A stretch of 64,000 nucleotides of DNA, from the NCBI GenBank assembly GCA_027405735.1, contig JAPEHQ010000004.1, positions 2,480,001 through 2,544,000 on the forward strand, read 5' to 3'. Source of the stretch: Mucor racemosus. Lineage: Eukaryota > Mucoromycota > Mucoromycetes > Mucorales > Mucoraceae. Shown in pieces: positions 1 through 9,535 of the stretch. The notes beneath the pieces are model-generated. The model was not told where the DNA came from. It saw only the letters and a list, made by a program, of their open reading frames with translations, and ran no database searches. Both the position numbers and the translations under genes were made by a program. Each line of letters begins with the position of its first letter. Position 1 is the stretch's first letter.

Positions 1-307
1 TTCCGCGAGGACCACCACTACGAAATAAATCCATTTGCTCCTTTTTTCTTAATCTTGATTTACTGAATTCTTTAATTGCATATTCTTTATCTGTGATTTC
101 ATCAATGCCAAGATGAACTGTGCCGAAAGCACCTCTACCAATTTCTTTTTTAAGCAAATAATTATTGATCTTTCGTAAACCTTCTTTAGTTTCTGAAGTT
201 GTTGCACCTAAAGTTTCTACTACAACTGAAGGTGGACGAAGATGTTTTCTTCTGGTTGAACTAGTTGATGATTGAGGTGAATTTGGTGGTGAGGGACTAC
301 CTGACAT
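1..307 (-). CDS. Protein kinase N-terminus, CaMKK/Ssp1/Sak1-like (partial, runs off left edge)
   Basis: Open from an ATG at 307 to the window edge, about 102 residues with no intron seen. The first ~45 residues are Ser/Pro/Thr-rich. Then comes a kinase N-lobe: the glycine-rich loop reads EIGRGAFGTVHLG and the ATP-anchoring lysine lies in EYAIKEFSKSRLRKKEQ. The AIKEFSKSRLRK stretch resembles the calmodulin-dependent kinase kinase / Snf1-activating kinase family (yeast Sak1/Tos3/Elm1, fission yeast Ssp1), which phosphorylates the activation loop of AMPK/Snf1. The subfamily is my inference, because the catalytic and activation loops lie outside the window. Its promoter must share 308-601 with the 3' end of the Cut8-like gene, since both genes read leftward. 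Confidence 0.75.
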   Translation of the reverse strand, partial: MSGSPSPPNSPQSSTSSTRRKHLRPPSVVVETLGATTSETKEGLRKINNYLLKKEIGRGAFGTVHLGIDEITDKEYAIKEFSKSRLRKKEQMDLFRSGGPRG

Positions 308-601
308 ATTTATGGTTAATAGGAAAAGAAAAAAAGAAAGAAAGAGAAAAAGAAAATATTAGTATTATTTATACATGTAAAAAGCCACAATCAAACAATT
401 ATGCCAAGAAACTTAGTTTTCAATGTTTAATCAAGATGTATGAGTATTTGTGCATGTTTAATAATAGTAATAGTAATTGTGTGTGTGTAAGTGTGTGAGT
501 GTATGAAGGTGTAATGTGTGTGAGGGTTTGTCTATGGGGTTTGTCTGTGCGTGTGTATGTGAGTGTAAAAAAAAAAAAACAGGGGGAATATATGGGGTTA
601 T
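308..601. other. Intergenic, GT-rich microsatellite-like stretch
   Basis: This interval lies between two leftward genes, so it holds the 3' UTR of the Cut8-like gene and the promoter of the kinase. From about 478 to 568 it is a degenerate run of GT/GTGT units ending in an A run. Purine-rich GAAA repeats lie at 320-355. No coding signal was seen. Confidence 0.5.
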
Positions 602-1806
602 TTATCTTCTGGCTCCAACAACAGAAGCAGAAGCCAATGTAGATTCTAATGGAGCAAGATGGCAAATTGGTGTAGTTGATGTAACATTGGTTACTTCCGC
701 AATTTCATTACTTGCAGGTAACCCAATCATAAAACCTAATTGTCGAGTAAAATCATGTACAGCCTCAGTAAAGTAACCATTGGTAAAACCATTATGTTGA
801 GCGAGACTAGAACAATGTTATATTAGCACGCAAACATCTTTTACTTTTTTCAATGTAATTTCTTACCTTTTAGCCCAATCACCAACAGATTCAGGACTGT
901 AGCATTCTCCTTGACGTAAATTCGAAGATGTAGTTTGAATAGCAAGTTTCCAGAAATCATTTAAATCTTGATACAGATCTCTTTTCAATTTGTTGTTATC
1001 TAAAGAATAGACATAAATATACTTGTAATGATTCGCTTTCAAGATTAAAATAATACCTTCATTATCCCATGTTGGTAATCGATGAGCCATTTGAGTTGCA
1101 TGATCAAGAAAAGTGAAACAGGTTGTTGGGAATACCTGAGCAGATGTGAAATGATTTGCATATTGAGTGATTGTATCCTGATGAATTGGAGTTAGTTTCG
1201 AGTAAATTGTTTCATTAATAAATCACTTACAATTAAATCAGACAATCCATCTCTGACTCTTGAAAATGTGTAATCGTCTCTACCAGGTCCGTTTTTGTTG
1301 AATGGAAAACTATTATTGAACTTTCTTTCCATATCAATCAATACGTTCATTGTTGATAAGATTGTAGGTGCAGGAATATTGTTCATAATATCTTGTCGAA
1401 CTTGAGGTTGTGTATTCAATAATGAATTTATGATATTAATTAATGCATCTTTTTCCAATGTATCTATTTAAATAATAATAATAATAATAATAAAAAGGAG
1501 TTTAGTCTATTGTTTGTTGTTATTGCTGCTGTTGTACTGCGTAATGTTACCTAATAAAGCCCCTCTGGTTGATCTCTTTTGGTTTCTCTTGCTGTTTTCT
1601 GATAATTTAACGCACTTGAAAGAACGGCGGACTGTTGCTGGTTTGATTGTCGAAGCATCAGCCATTTCTTCATCTTCTGAATTTCGACGTTTACGACCTG
1701 GAATCATTTAAACAAAAACAGATGAATATTTCAATCAAATAAAGCTTTTTTTTTTTTTTTTTTTTTCTTTTATACCTCGAATTAATTCTTGTTGATAAGG
1801 ATTCAT
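602..1806 (-). CDS. STS1: Cut8/Sts1 family nuclear proteasome tether
   Basis: Six exons: 1776-1806, 1551-1697, 1231-1463, 1057-1177, 867-999, 602-806, giving 289 aa. Frames join exactly at all five introns. Known role: Cut8/Sts1 anchors 26S proteasomes at the nuclear envelope and is needed for nuclear protein degradation and mitosis. Seen: a short basic N-terminus (RKRR, residues ~11-15) that could be a nuclear signal. It is followed by the family core, with ALINIINSLLNTQPQVRQDI then PAPTILSTMNVLIDMERKF, a YTFSRVRDGLSDLI segment and AHRLPTWDNE. The C-terminal helical region ends in GARR. Introns are short; intron 1 contains a long A run on the coding strand. The start ATG is the first in frame and precedes a clean GTATAA donor. 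Family call is confident; the symbol follows yeast. Confidence 0.85.
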
Positions 1807-4011
1807 ACTGTTGTTATATTTACTTGAATACATTCAAAAAGTCAAAGAATAGAATGTATCCTGATTGTAAATGAAAGTGAAAGTGAAAATGAAAAAGGAA
1901 AGGGAAAAAAAAAAGAAAGAAACGAGATTCAACTTAAAAGATATGAACCAATCTCATTTATTGCACAACCTCCTTTTTTTTTTTTTTTTTAGGTCTGAGA
2001 TGACATGTTCTTCTCCCACTAACCATTACACTTTAGTCTGGTTTGGTTGCGTGTTTCCAGAAATAACCAGTGAAATCTTTGTGTTTCCAGGTGACTCTGG
2101 TTTCAACATGCTGTTGAAGCAAAAAGTCATTTAAGATATAAATGATTGTCGCTGGATGCGTTTCTACTATAAAGTTAATTGGCCCTTTTAAGTTTACGAA
2201 TCGTGTGTCAGTCTTTCGTTTCTCTTGTGTTTTCTGCTTCGTATACTTGAAAGCTCTGGCTTGAAATTAACATTTCTAGGTGATGTTAAATTTACAATGA
2301 AACATAGCATGCTCATTGATAGCATCTTTGATCCCCATCCTGTGTTTGAGTTATAGACGATACATGTATCTCACGCATGTACAAAAGTCTACAATGAACC
2401 TCTGTAATAATGACAAGTAGCCTCAAATCATACCACGCACTCGGTACAAATATACGCTCTATTTTATCTCTTTCCCAACTATACAGCGATGTTTAACTTT
2501 TAACTAGAGATCTGTGTGTGTTCTTTGCATGGTTGCTGTATCCTGTGATCCTCAAGTATACAGCTCAAATGTTGTATCCAAAAAGTCCCCTTTGGAGTAG
2601 TCTATATCTCTCAGTGTTGCATGACTTATTTATAGTGGTTGCGCCGTGATTAAAGTTGATTCGACAACACGTAAGAATTCAAATCATGGTAGAACAAGAG
2701 GTTACTACTAGGTGCTTTATTAGACAGGATATAGTGCCATTATCGGCTTCGATGAATGATGATGTACTTCAAATTATGTTTTAGTATACATCGTTTGCAA
2801 ATAGCTTTTTACTTTAATGACTTGGGAAATATTAAAATAAAAAAATCCTGAAATGTACTAGATGTTCCAATGTGTATTTTAAAACTTGATTTGTATAAAA
2901 ATCATTCAATATGCATTAGTAACAATCCTCGAAAGAATGAGTAATCATCATATTTGCTTTTGTTTTTATTGCATGGGAGCGGAGCGTCAATCCCCATTTT
3001 GACGATCCAAAAAGTAATGCGTAGTGTACAGTACATGTAAACTTGCACCAAGAAAGAGTAAAACTATTTAATTTTACCTAAACATTCTTTTGTGAAAACC
3101 GGTCAAGAGTACATATTGGTTCTCTGAGAAATTCATGTTATGAATGAAATATATCCATACGATATCCCTTTAGATATAAAGCGAAGCTGTCTGTACATAA
3201 ATGATAGTTCTAGACTAGAAATGATGATCAATAGTGTTTCAAGAAAACTAATATAATGCGAAACAGCATCTCAAATTGGAAACTTTTTTATTTAGAGCAA
3301 TGCATTCGAAAATATAGACTTATATTTTATATAATATTGACCAAAAGAAGGATAAAATGTATATTGATTGAATACCGAATCTGTTTGTTTATGAAAGGGC
3401 TTATTTGAAATGATCGGGATCAAATAGAAACTTCCCATTTTTGGACAGCATTGGAACTCATTCTTCCATTCATAAAACACACCAATCGCTCAGATTTCTG
3501 CCATAAAACTATTTATGGTAGTACAAGTTCTATAATTTGAAAATCAAGATACTAAAAGTTTTTACATGGTTAATAAAGAGAATGTATTGGTCGGATACCA
3601 CTCGTTCAAATGAGATTCGCTTATTCAAATATCGAGAAAATATCGGAATACTCATTTCAAGATACGCCGATATTTACGTTTAGCCAGAAGAATGTCAGAA
3701 TGTGAAATATGGATGGTGTATTTGTCAAATGTATAGGCCTTTAGTAAAACTGGTCAGAGTAATTTTAAGAATATATGCTGGAGATCAGATAGTTTTTTTT
3801 ATCAGTTTAATACTTGGATATATAAACTAAATATATGATGTGATAAATCCAGACAAAGACTTCATTATCTTGAATACTTCCATTGGTCTTCCGAAATTGG
3901 GACCTGTTTTGATAGCTATTTTCTGTTCCACATAAATAAGAATTGAATTCCATATTTCCCACAATCTCTTCTTGTCAAAAATATATATTACTTTTTCTTC
4001 GACACTAAAAT
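1807..4011. other. Intergenic, divergent promoters of the Cut8-like gene and the aminotransferase
   Basis: 2.2 kb without a convincing gene. Both neighbours transcribe away from it. It holds a purine-rich patch at 1868-1930, a T run at 1974-1990 and generally low-complexity A+T sequence. Short open frames here have no recognisable motif. I found no tRNA and no match to the repeat blocks seen elsewhere in the window. Confidence 0.4.
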
Positions 4012-5269
4012 ATGACTGGAACCGCCTTTGAAACTTTCGATGCTCAAAAACTTGAGGTCCAAACTAACAAGCAATTGAAGGCTTTGATTCCCGAAAACGA
4101 ATTGGTTTTCGGTAAGCATTTCACTGATCATATGATTTCCGTTGAATGGACTGCTCAGGATGGTTGGGCTTCTCCTAGCATCAAGCCTTATGGCAAGCTT
4201 GAATTAGATCCTAGCGCTGTTTGTCTTCATTATGGTTTTGAGGTAAATCTAGACATTTAAAAACCAAATACATTAGATTATTAATGAGATATGTCTACAG
4301 TGTTTTGAAGGTATGAAAGCCTATAAGGATGCTGAAGGTCATGTTAGACTTTTCCGCCCTGACATGAACATGGATCGTTTAAACAGATCTTCCTCTCGTT
4401 TGGGTATGCCCGTAAGTTATCTTATTTACCAATATAGAATAACTCCCTTATTAAATATACGTTGCTTTGAATAGACATTTGACCCTGAAGAAATGATTAA
4501 GGTCATTACTGAATTCCTTCGCATTGAGGATCGTTGGATTCCTTCCAAGCGTGGCTATTCCCTTTACCTTCGCCCTACTATCATTGGTACTCAATCAGCC
4601 CTTGGTGTTCGTGCTCCTGATAGAGCTCTTTTGTTTGTCATTGCTAGTCCAGTTGGTCCTTACTTCTCCACTGGTTTCAAGGCTGTCAGCTTGCTAGCAT
4701 CTACTGATTACGTTCGTGCTTGGCCCAATGGTACTGGTGATTCCAAGGTTGGTGGTAACTATGCTCCTTGTGTTTTGCCTCAATCAATTGCAGCTAACCA
4801 AGGTTACCAACAAAACTTGTGGTTATTTGGTGATGACAATCAAGTTACTGAAGCTGGTACCATGAACTTCTTTATGCTTTGGGAAAATGCTGATACTGGC
4901 CGTCGTGAGCTTATCACTCCTGCTCTCAATGGGTTGATTTTGCCAGGTGTTACTCGCAACAGTGTCCTTGATTTAGTCAAATCTTGGGAAGCTGAGACCG
5001 GCATTTATGTTCGCGAAGACAAGATTACCATGGCTGAAATCATTCAAGCTGTAGATGAAGGTCGTGTCATTGAGATGTTTGGTGCTGGTACTGCCTGTAT
5101 TGTCAGTCCTATCAAGCGTATTGGTTTTAAGGGTCAAGATATTCACATTCCTCTTGATCCTAATGAGCCTGATTCTGAGGCTGGTCCTTTAACCAAGAAG
5201 ATTAATGAAGCCATTATGGATATTCAATATGGCGTCGTTGAACATCCTTTCTCTCGCAGAATCATTTAA
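4012..5269 (+). CDS. BAT1: Branched-chain amino acid aminotransferase (fold-type IV PLP enzyme)
   Basis: Three exons: 4012-4242, 4301-4411, 4475-5269, giving 378 aa. It transfers the amino group between leucine, isoleucine or valine and 2-oxoglutarate, the last step of synthesis and first of breakdown. Seen: the CFEGMKAY motif after intron 1, the PLP Schiff-base lysine in [13 protein letters not shown] (Lys205), EAGTMNFF (Glu240 region) and the late GTACIVSP motif. Length is typical of a eukaryotic BCAT. The N-terminus [12 protein letters not shown] shows no basic amphipathic presequence, so the protein looks cytosolic, although mitochondrial paralogs are common in fungi. The start is the first ATG after a pyrimidine-rich leader. 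Codon use is richer in C-ending codons than most neighbours, which fits high expression. Confidence 0.93.
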
Positions 5270-6039
5270 ACTAATATTACATATACACCCTTAATTAGAA
5301 CTGTAAAATATTCATATATCAAAACTGTAGACTTAAAATTATTAAACTGTTTTTATCAATATAATTATAAATGTTGAATTTAAGAGTGATATATAATTTC
5401 TCGTAGATAACTAAATAAGCTATTTCTGGTATGAACTGCATGGTAGGCAATAAACGAATACACATTATTTGTTATGGGGCTTTACGTGAGGCAATTAGAG
5501 ATAAGAATCGATCATCGATATATAGTCTTCAAAATCAGAGTAGGCCACATTTCTATAGCGAACCTCACACCAAGGAACTTTTATAATATATCTTGGACAC
5601 TGCAAAATATATATGAATTGGTCGCATTATACTACTTGTTCCTGGAATTATTTTATAGCACACAAAACACTCGAAAACTTGTAAAACTTACTACTTTTTT
5701 TTTAATCAATAGCGACAAATCAAAAAATAATTATTTGTACTAGAGATATTTAAATCGACTGTAATGGTTTGCTATTTTGGTTCACTATGTATTTGCGAGA
5801 TAGAATAAACTCTTTCATATAATGCTAACGCTTCAGATTGTAATATTCAACATTGAAAATTTGAGCCATTATATCTCAAAAAAAAAAATCAAGATATACC
5901 GTATAATTAATGGTAATAATAATAATAATGATAATAGGATCAAGTTTTTAAAAATAATAGCAAAAAATTGCCAACAGTATACTAGTAAATTGCAATTTAA
6001 TACACTATCGTTCAATATGACCAAATATTAATGAATCAG
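5270..6039. other. Intergenic with a degenerate end of repeat block E
   Basis: This holds the 3' flank of the aminotransferase. Around 5600-5720 it resembles, in degraded form, the outer end of block E seen at 55,900-56,000 (shared GAATTGGTCGCATTAT). Short A runs and AAT repeats (5915-5935) occur. No gene was seen. Confidence 0.4.
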
Positions 6040-6611
6040 AGAAAATACAATCGGTAAAAATTGATACTCAATGTAAAACGAGGTCAAGATTGATAAAAGG
6101 TGCATTCATTGTGTGGTGGAAATCGCGACATTTTGATGGATAGAAATTGCAGCACCAAGATGTTGTGTTTGCTTCAGGATTTTCAAAATGGTTCAAAAGC
6201 ATTCTTCATTAAACTCAACTAGATGTTGAATACGCACCATATGCGATTAGTATCATTTTGTCTTTATTTAATTATTGTATTATTAAAAATTAAGCTTTTA
6301 ATAGCTTATAACAATGACAATGGGGGATGTTTCTAATTTTAGATTGACATTTATCATAAGGCGGGCTGATGATACGTTTGATACTACTGTAGATGGAACC
6401 AGTCAATTTATTTTATGGGATTTGAATGTAAATACCGCGGAACCATTTGTAAGTAGTTGAGTTGGTTCTAGTAAAGCATTGGGTAAATTGGCTTGGGACA
6501 AAGAGGGTAAAAAGACGGCAATAGGTTCCAATGATGGTCATGTTTATGTTTATGATATTGGAGAGGTAAGAATAAAACTCAATGTAAATCACCTCTAACG
6601 CAATAATTATA
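6040..6611 (+). repeat. Repeat block D, copy 1 (carries the dynein fragment)
   Basis: This matches 33,420-33,661 plus 34,227-34,660 (+) and 53,360-53,945 (-) at high but imperfect identity by eye. The block begins in anonymous A+T-rich DNA and ends with the decayed dynein exon. Block A follows directly. Boundaries are approximate because I aligned by eye. Confidence 0.75.
6343..6565 (+). pseudogene. Dynein intermediate chain fragment (last WD repeat), copy 1
   Basis: Preceded by an acceptor-like TTTTAG and followed by a donor-like GTAAG, so it looks like one captured exon. Translation gives DDTFDTTVDGTSQFILWDLN, a stop near 6458, then GKLAWDKEGKKTAIGSNDGH and VYVYDIGE. This is the layout of the final WD repeat of cytoplasmic dynein 1 intermediate chain (family pattern: DLWNLN ... 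V..G.AL....W...G...A.G...G...VYDVGE). It cannot make a full protein: only one repeat is present and one frame break is visible. It is the best preserved of three copies in the window. Confidence 0.75.
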
Positions 6612-8060
6612 AAGTAAGACTATATCATCATCAAATAAACTACCACACAATATTAACATGTATAAATATTTACAGTAATAAGCTTGAATCAAGTGGGTAC
6701 AGCATCGTTAATTCTCGAAATAGTTCTAAAATATTATAAAACTCTTATTTTTAAGACTTACAAGGCTTATAGGCGGAATATTAATTTAAAAATTTATTCT
6801 TGTCCAGATCATCAATTTTGACATTTTTTAAATTTTTTTTTCTGATTTTGCAAATCTAGGGTTAATTATATTACCAATTATAGAAACAAAAATATACACA
6901 TATACAGAGTTTAGCGCTCTATTTGTTCAATAAAAAACCGCAAACATTTTTATTGCAAAATATTACATGAAAATACTTTAATCAAAAAACCGTTTTTGGG
7001 GCAAAAGTACAAATTTTCATTACTTAATATTTAATATTAAGCTTTTATAAAATGTGTATTAGTCATGGCTACAATTTTCTCTCACAATGTAGTATATTCA
7101 GACGTTGATTTTGGTATCAAAATTTGATTTTTCTATTTTTTGATCTAAATTATGAGTGTTGGTAAGGATAAAATGAGCCCCGAAAATGTCCGCTACAAAG
7201 TCTGAATTTTCAGACCGCACGGGGTTAAATATAAGAAAAGTTTAAAAAAAAACGCATTTTTTTAAAAACTTAGATACTATATACCATAGTGTAAGAGACT
7301 TAGCCGTTCAATCTTGCTATGCTCAATTACAGCATCGCTCTACCGGCTCGCTTTTGCACTTTTTTAATGAATCTATAATATGACAGCCGGTGTTTCTGAT
7401 AGAAAATGTATGCTTCTATGATAACAGCAGATATTCCCTATTCTGTTTGGTTTATGGTTCATGCGCTGTAATTATGCTTTTACATTGGCTGAAATGAGCA
7501 ATTTAGCAGGGTTTTAACTGCGCTAAATTATGTAAAGCCTTGAAAATACTTTTCTACATGTGTTGTTTCTCTCTTTTTGTTTTTATATTATTCCAAGGAT
7601 ATATTTATCGTTTGATAAAGCATATCAGACTATTGAGCTGGAACTCTTTTCTTTAACTGAATACGCATGCTACTGTAACATAAGGGACTAATGTTTTTAA
7701 TATAGGTAGTAGCCTATATTAGAGACTCATATTTTTATTTAACCGCATTTTAAGATCAACAAATCGAAGGAAATGATGTTTATATCTACTCAATAAGACG
7801 CTAGAACTGGCTACAAACTCACGAAGTGTTCCAAAAAAGTGATAAAATTTTAAATGTTATAGAAACACAAACAAAAATGACCTAATGTCTTGCCTATTAA
7901 CCGTAGTTCGGATCGTAACTATACTTGAAAACAAATCTTTTTACAGCTGCCAATTGTAAACCAAAATAGTAAGTTTAAAGAAGGTTGATTTGTTTAAATT
8001 TCATGGGTGGTAAAGTAACATTTATAATCTTAAATTTGGCTTGCATATAAATTTAAGCAG
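6612..8060 (+). repeat. Repeat block A, copy 1
   Basis: About 1.45 kb of non-coding A+T-rich sequence shared with 27,036-28,520 (+), 34,683-36,418 (+) and 51,925-53,335 (-). It is recognisable by GTAAGACTATATCATCATC near its start, GTCCAGATCATCAATTTTGA and CCGCTACAAA inside. Copies 1 and 2 extend about 110 bp beyond the point where copies 3 and 4 join block T. I saw no terminal inverted repeat and no open frame worth reporting. Confidence 0.75.
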
Positions 8061-8094
8061 TAAGTGTTGTTATTTAAGTTTATGCTCGAGCAAA

Positions 8095-8638
8095 AAGCAT
8101 TGTTGCTGTAAACATTATAGCTATAATAAACATATTTACAAATGATGATGCTAATCGTAAATATATTGGTTCTTATACGTATTGCTCTACATAAACAACC
8201 TATTGAATTGTATTGTCTATAATCTATATTAATAATAAAAACAAATGTAATTTAAAAACCCATTCCAGTGAAAGAAATACACTGGAATTTTGAAAATGGC
8301 AAAATGCTCATGTACAAACCAATTTGTACCCATACGATCAGCTCATTATGTTCATGGTCAAATTTTATTATTATGCTCAAATAGGAATAATGATATGCTT
8401 ATGGGCAATTCTACTATTATGCACACATGGGATTGATGTCATGCACATGGACAGAATCTATAATTCTGCACATATAGGCTTAGCAATGTGCTCGTGTACA
8501 GTTTTTTTAGTTGTACCCGTGTGCATCTTGTTATCTTTTTTAGGCATCATATTCAGTGGGTACAACAGCTCAGGCTATAGTCTGCAGCTCACCTGGGCAC
8601 AAAAAAATCATCTTGTGCAGCACAGGTTGGCCTTAGTG
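8095..8638 (+). mobile_element. CACTA-ended non-autonomous element, copy 1
   Basis: About 544 bp, homologous to 29,625-30,184. The right end reads, in reverse complement, CACTAAGGCC. The left CACTA end is eroded here but present in the other copy. The interior is packed with short motifs in both orientations (TGTGC/GCACA, GTACCC/GGGTAC, GTGCCC/GGGCAC), the arrangement expected of sub-terminal transposase sites. A 114-codon open frame at 8324-8668 spans these motifs; I treat it as accidental. Confidence 0.5.
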
Positions 8639-8799
8639 CTTTTATATATAAACCCTTTAAATTTGTGATTTTATGGACTTTTTTGAATCTGGTTGTATTT
8701 TCTTATACTTTTCAAGTTAAATCCGTTATTAGGCTGATAATGTTGTAGGTTGTATATATGCTTTACTTAAAATAAGCCTTTGAATAATTAATAGCAATA
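8639..8799. other. Anonymous sequence shared with 31,517-31,560
   Basis: This short linker lies between the CACTA-ended element and a pogo-like terminal block. The last ~45 bp (AAAATAAGCCTTTGAATAAT and what follows) recur in inverted orientation beside the second pogo-like block. The shared unit is therefore larger than the putative terminal repeat. Confidence 0.4.
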
Positions 8800-8995
8800 C
8801 AGTCGAACGTTAATTTTTGTATGAAATTTCGATATCTGCATCTTATAGCTGTTTGGAATATTTAAATAACCGTGTCCGGGCTGTCCGGTAATTTTTTTAG
8901 AGGTTTAAAGCTTGGAAATATTATTAGATGGCCGCTTCCGGAGATTGTTCGGCTTTTTTTTGGAAGAGTAACCATTAGGAAAAATATGAATTATA
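8800..8995 (+). repeat. Pogo/Tc1-like terminal block, copy 1
   Basis: It begins CAGTCGAACG and runs through TGTATGAAATTTCGAT and a locally G+C-rich CCGGGCTGTCCGGTAA. The start resembles ends of fungal pogo-like elements. The same block in reverse orientation ends at 31,522. Only one end is present, no transposase is visible, and flanking homology extends beyond the CAGTCG, so the assignment is tentative. Confidence 0.35.
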
Positions 8996-9535
8996 TACTA
9001 TGTTGTATGCTACAAGTACCATATGTTATCACCTTCTACATTATCGATACATCTTACAATCTATTGATTACGACATGCATGGAAGTACAATCTCTTGATA
9101 TCGGATATAAGAAACACCTAGCGTACTACGTTTAATCCAGTAATTACCAAGAACACATGGATTGCAATTATGACATCATATTATTTTATCTCAGCGGTTA
9201 ATCAATCAAGTAGCAATCAAATCAACATCCAAGCACATTTAGCGCAGTATTGTGATAAGGCAACACACAAGCTCTGCAAGAACGATTAAATTATAATTGA
9301 TCCATTTCAATCCATATATTACTATCAAATAGATCTAATGGTTTAATAGTGCCTTAAATTAGATCTCACGATCTCAATGTCAAATCAATATAAAAGACCA
9401 TACCTTTATATCTAATAAACGACATCTTGTTTTTATTATACAGTTGTTGAAGAACTGAATCGTTACTCATTCTCTTTTAATTGTACTCTTTTTTAAGTAT
9501 TATTTATTAAACCTGAAAATATACGACAGTGATCA
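8996..9535 (+). repeat. Repeat block T, copy 1
   Basis: About 540 bp shared with 29,060-29,624 (+, interrupted by an LTR), 36,419-37,247 (-) and 51,390-51,912 (+). It starts near CATATGTTATCACCTTCTAC and ends at CTGAAAATATACGACA. The site CAATATAAAAGACC at 9400 is uninterrupted here; in the copy at 29 kb the same point holds a solo LTR. Confidence 0.7.

Noticed and set aside
2089..2097. TGACTC word as a Gcn4-type control site for the aminotransferase
   Set aside because: It lies about 1.9 kb upstream of the start, is a single six-base match and could easily be chance.
8324..8668. 114-codon open frame paralleled at 29,888-30,232
   Set aside because: It spans the dense inverse-motif region of the CACTA-ended element. 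The two products diverge in frame toward the C-terminus and show no domain, so it is probably a by-product of the repeats.
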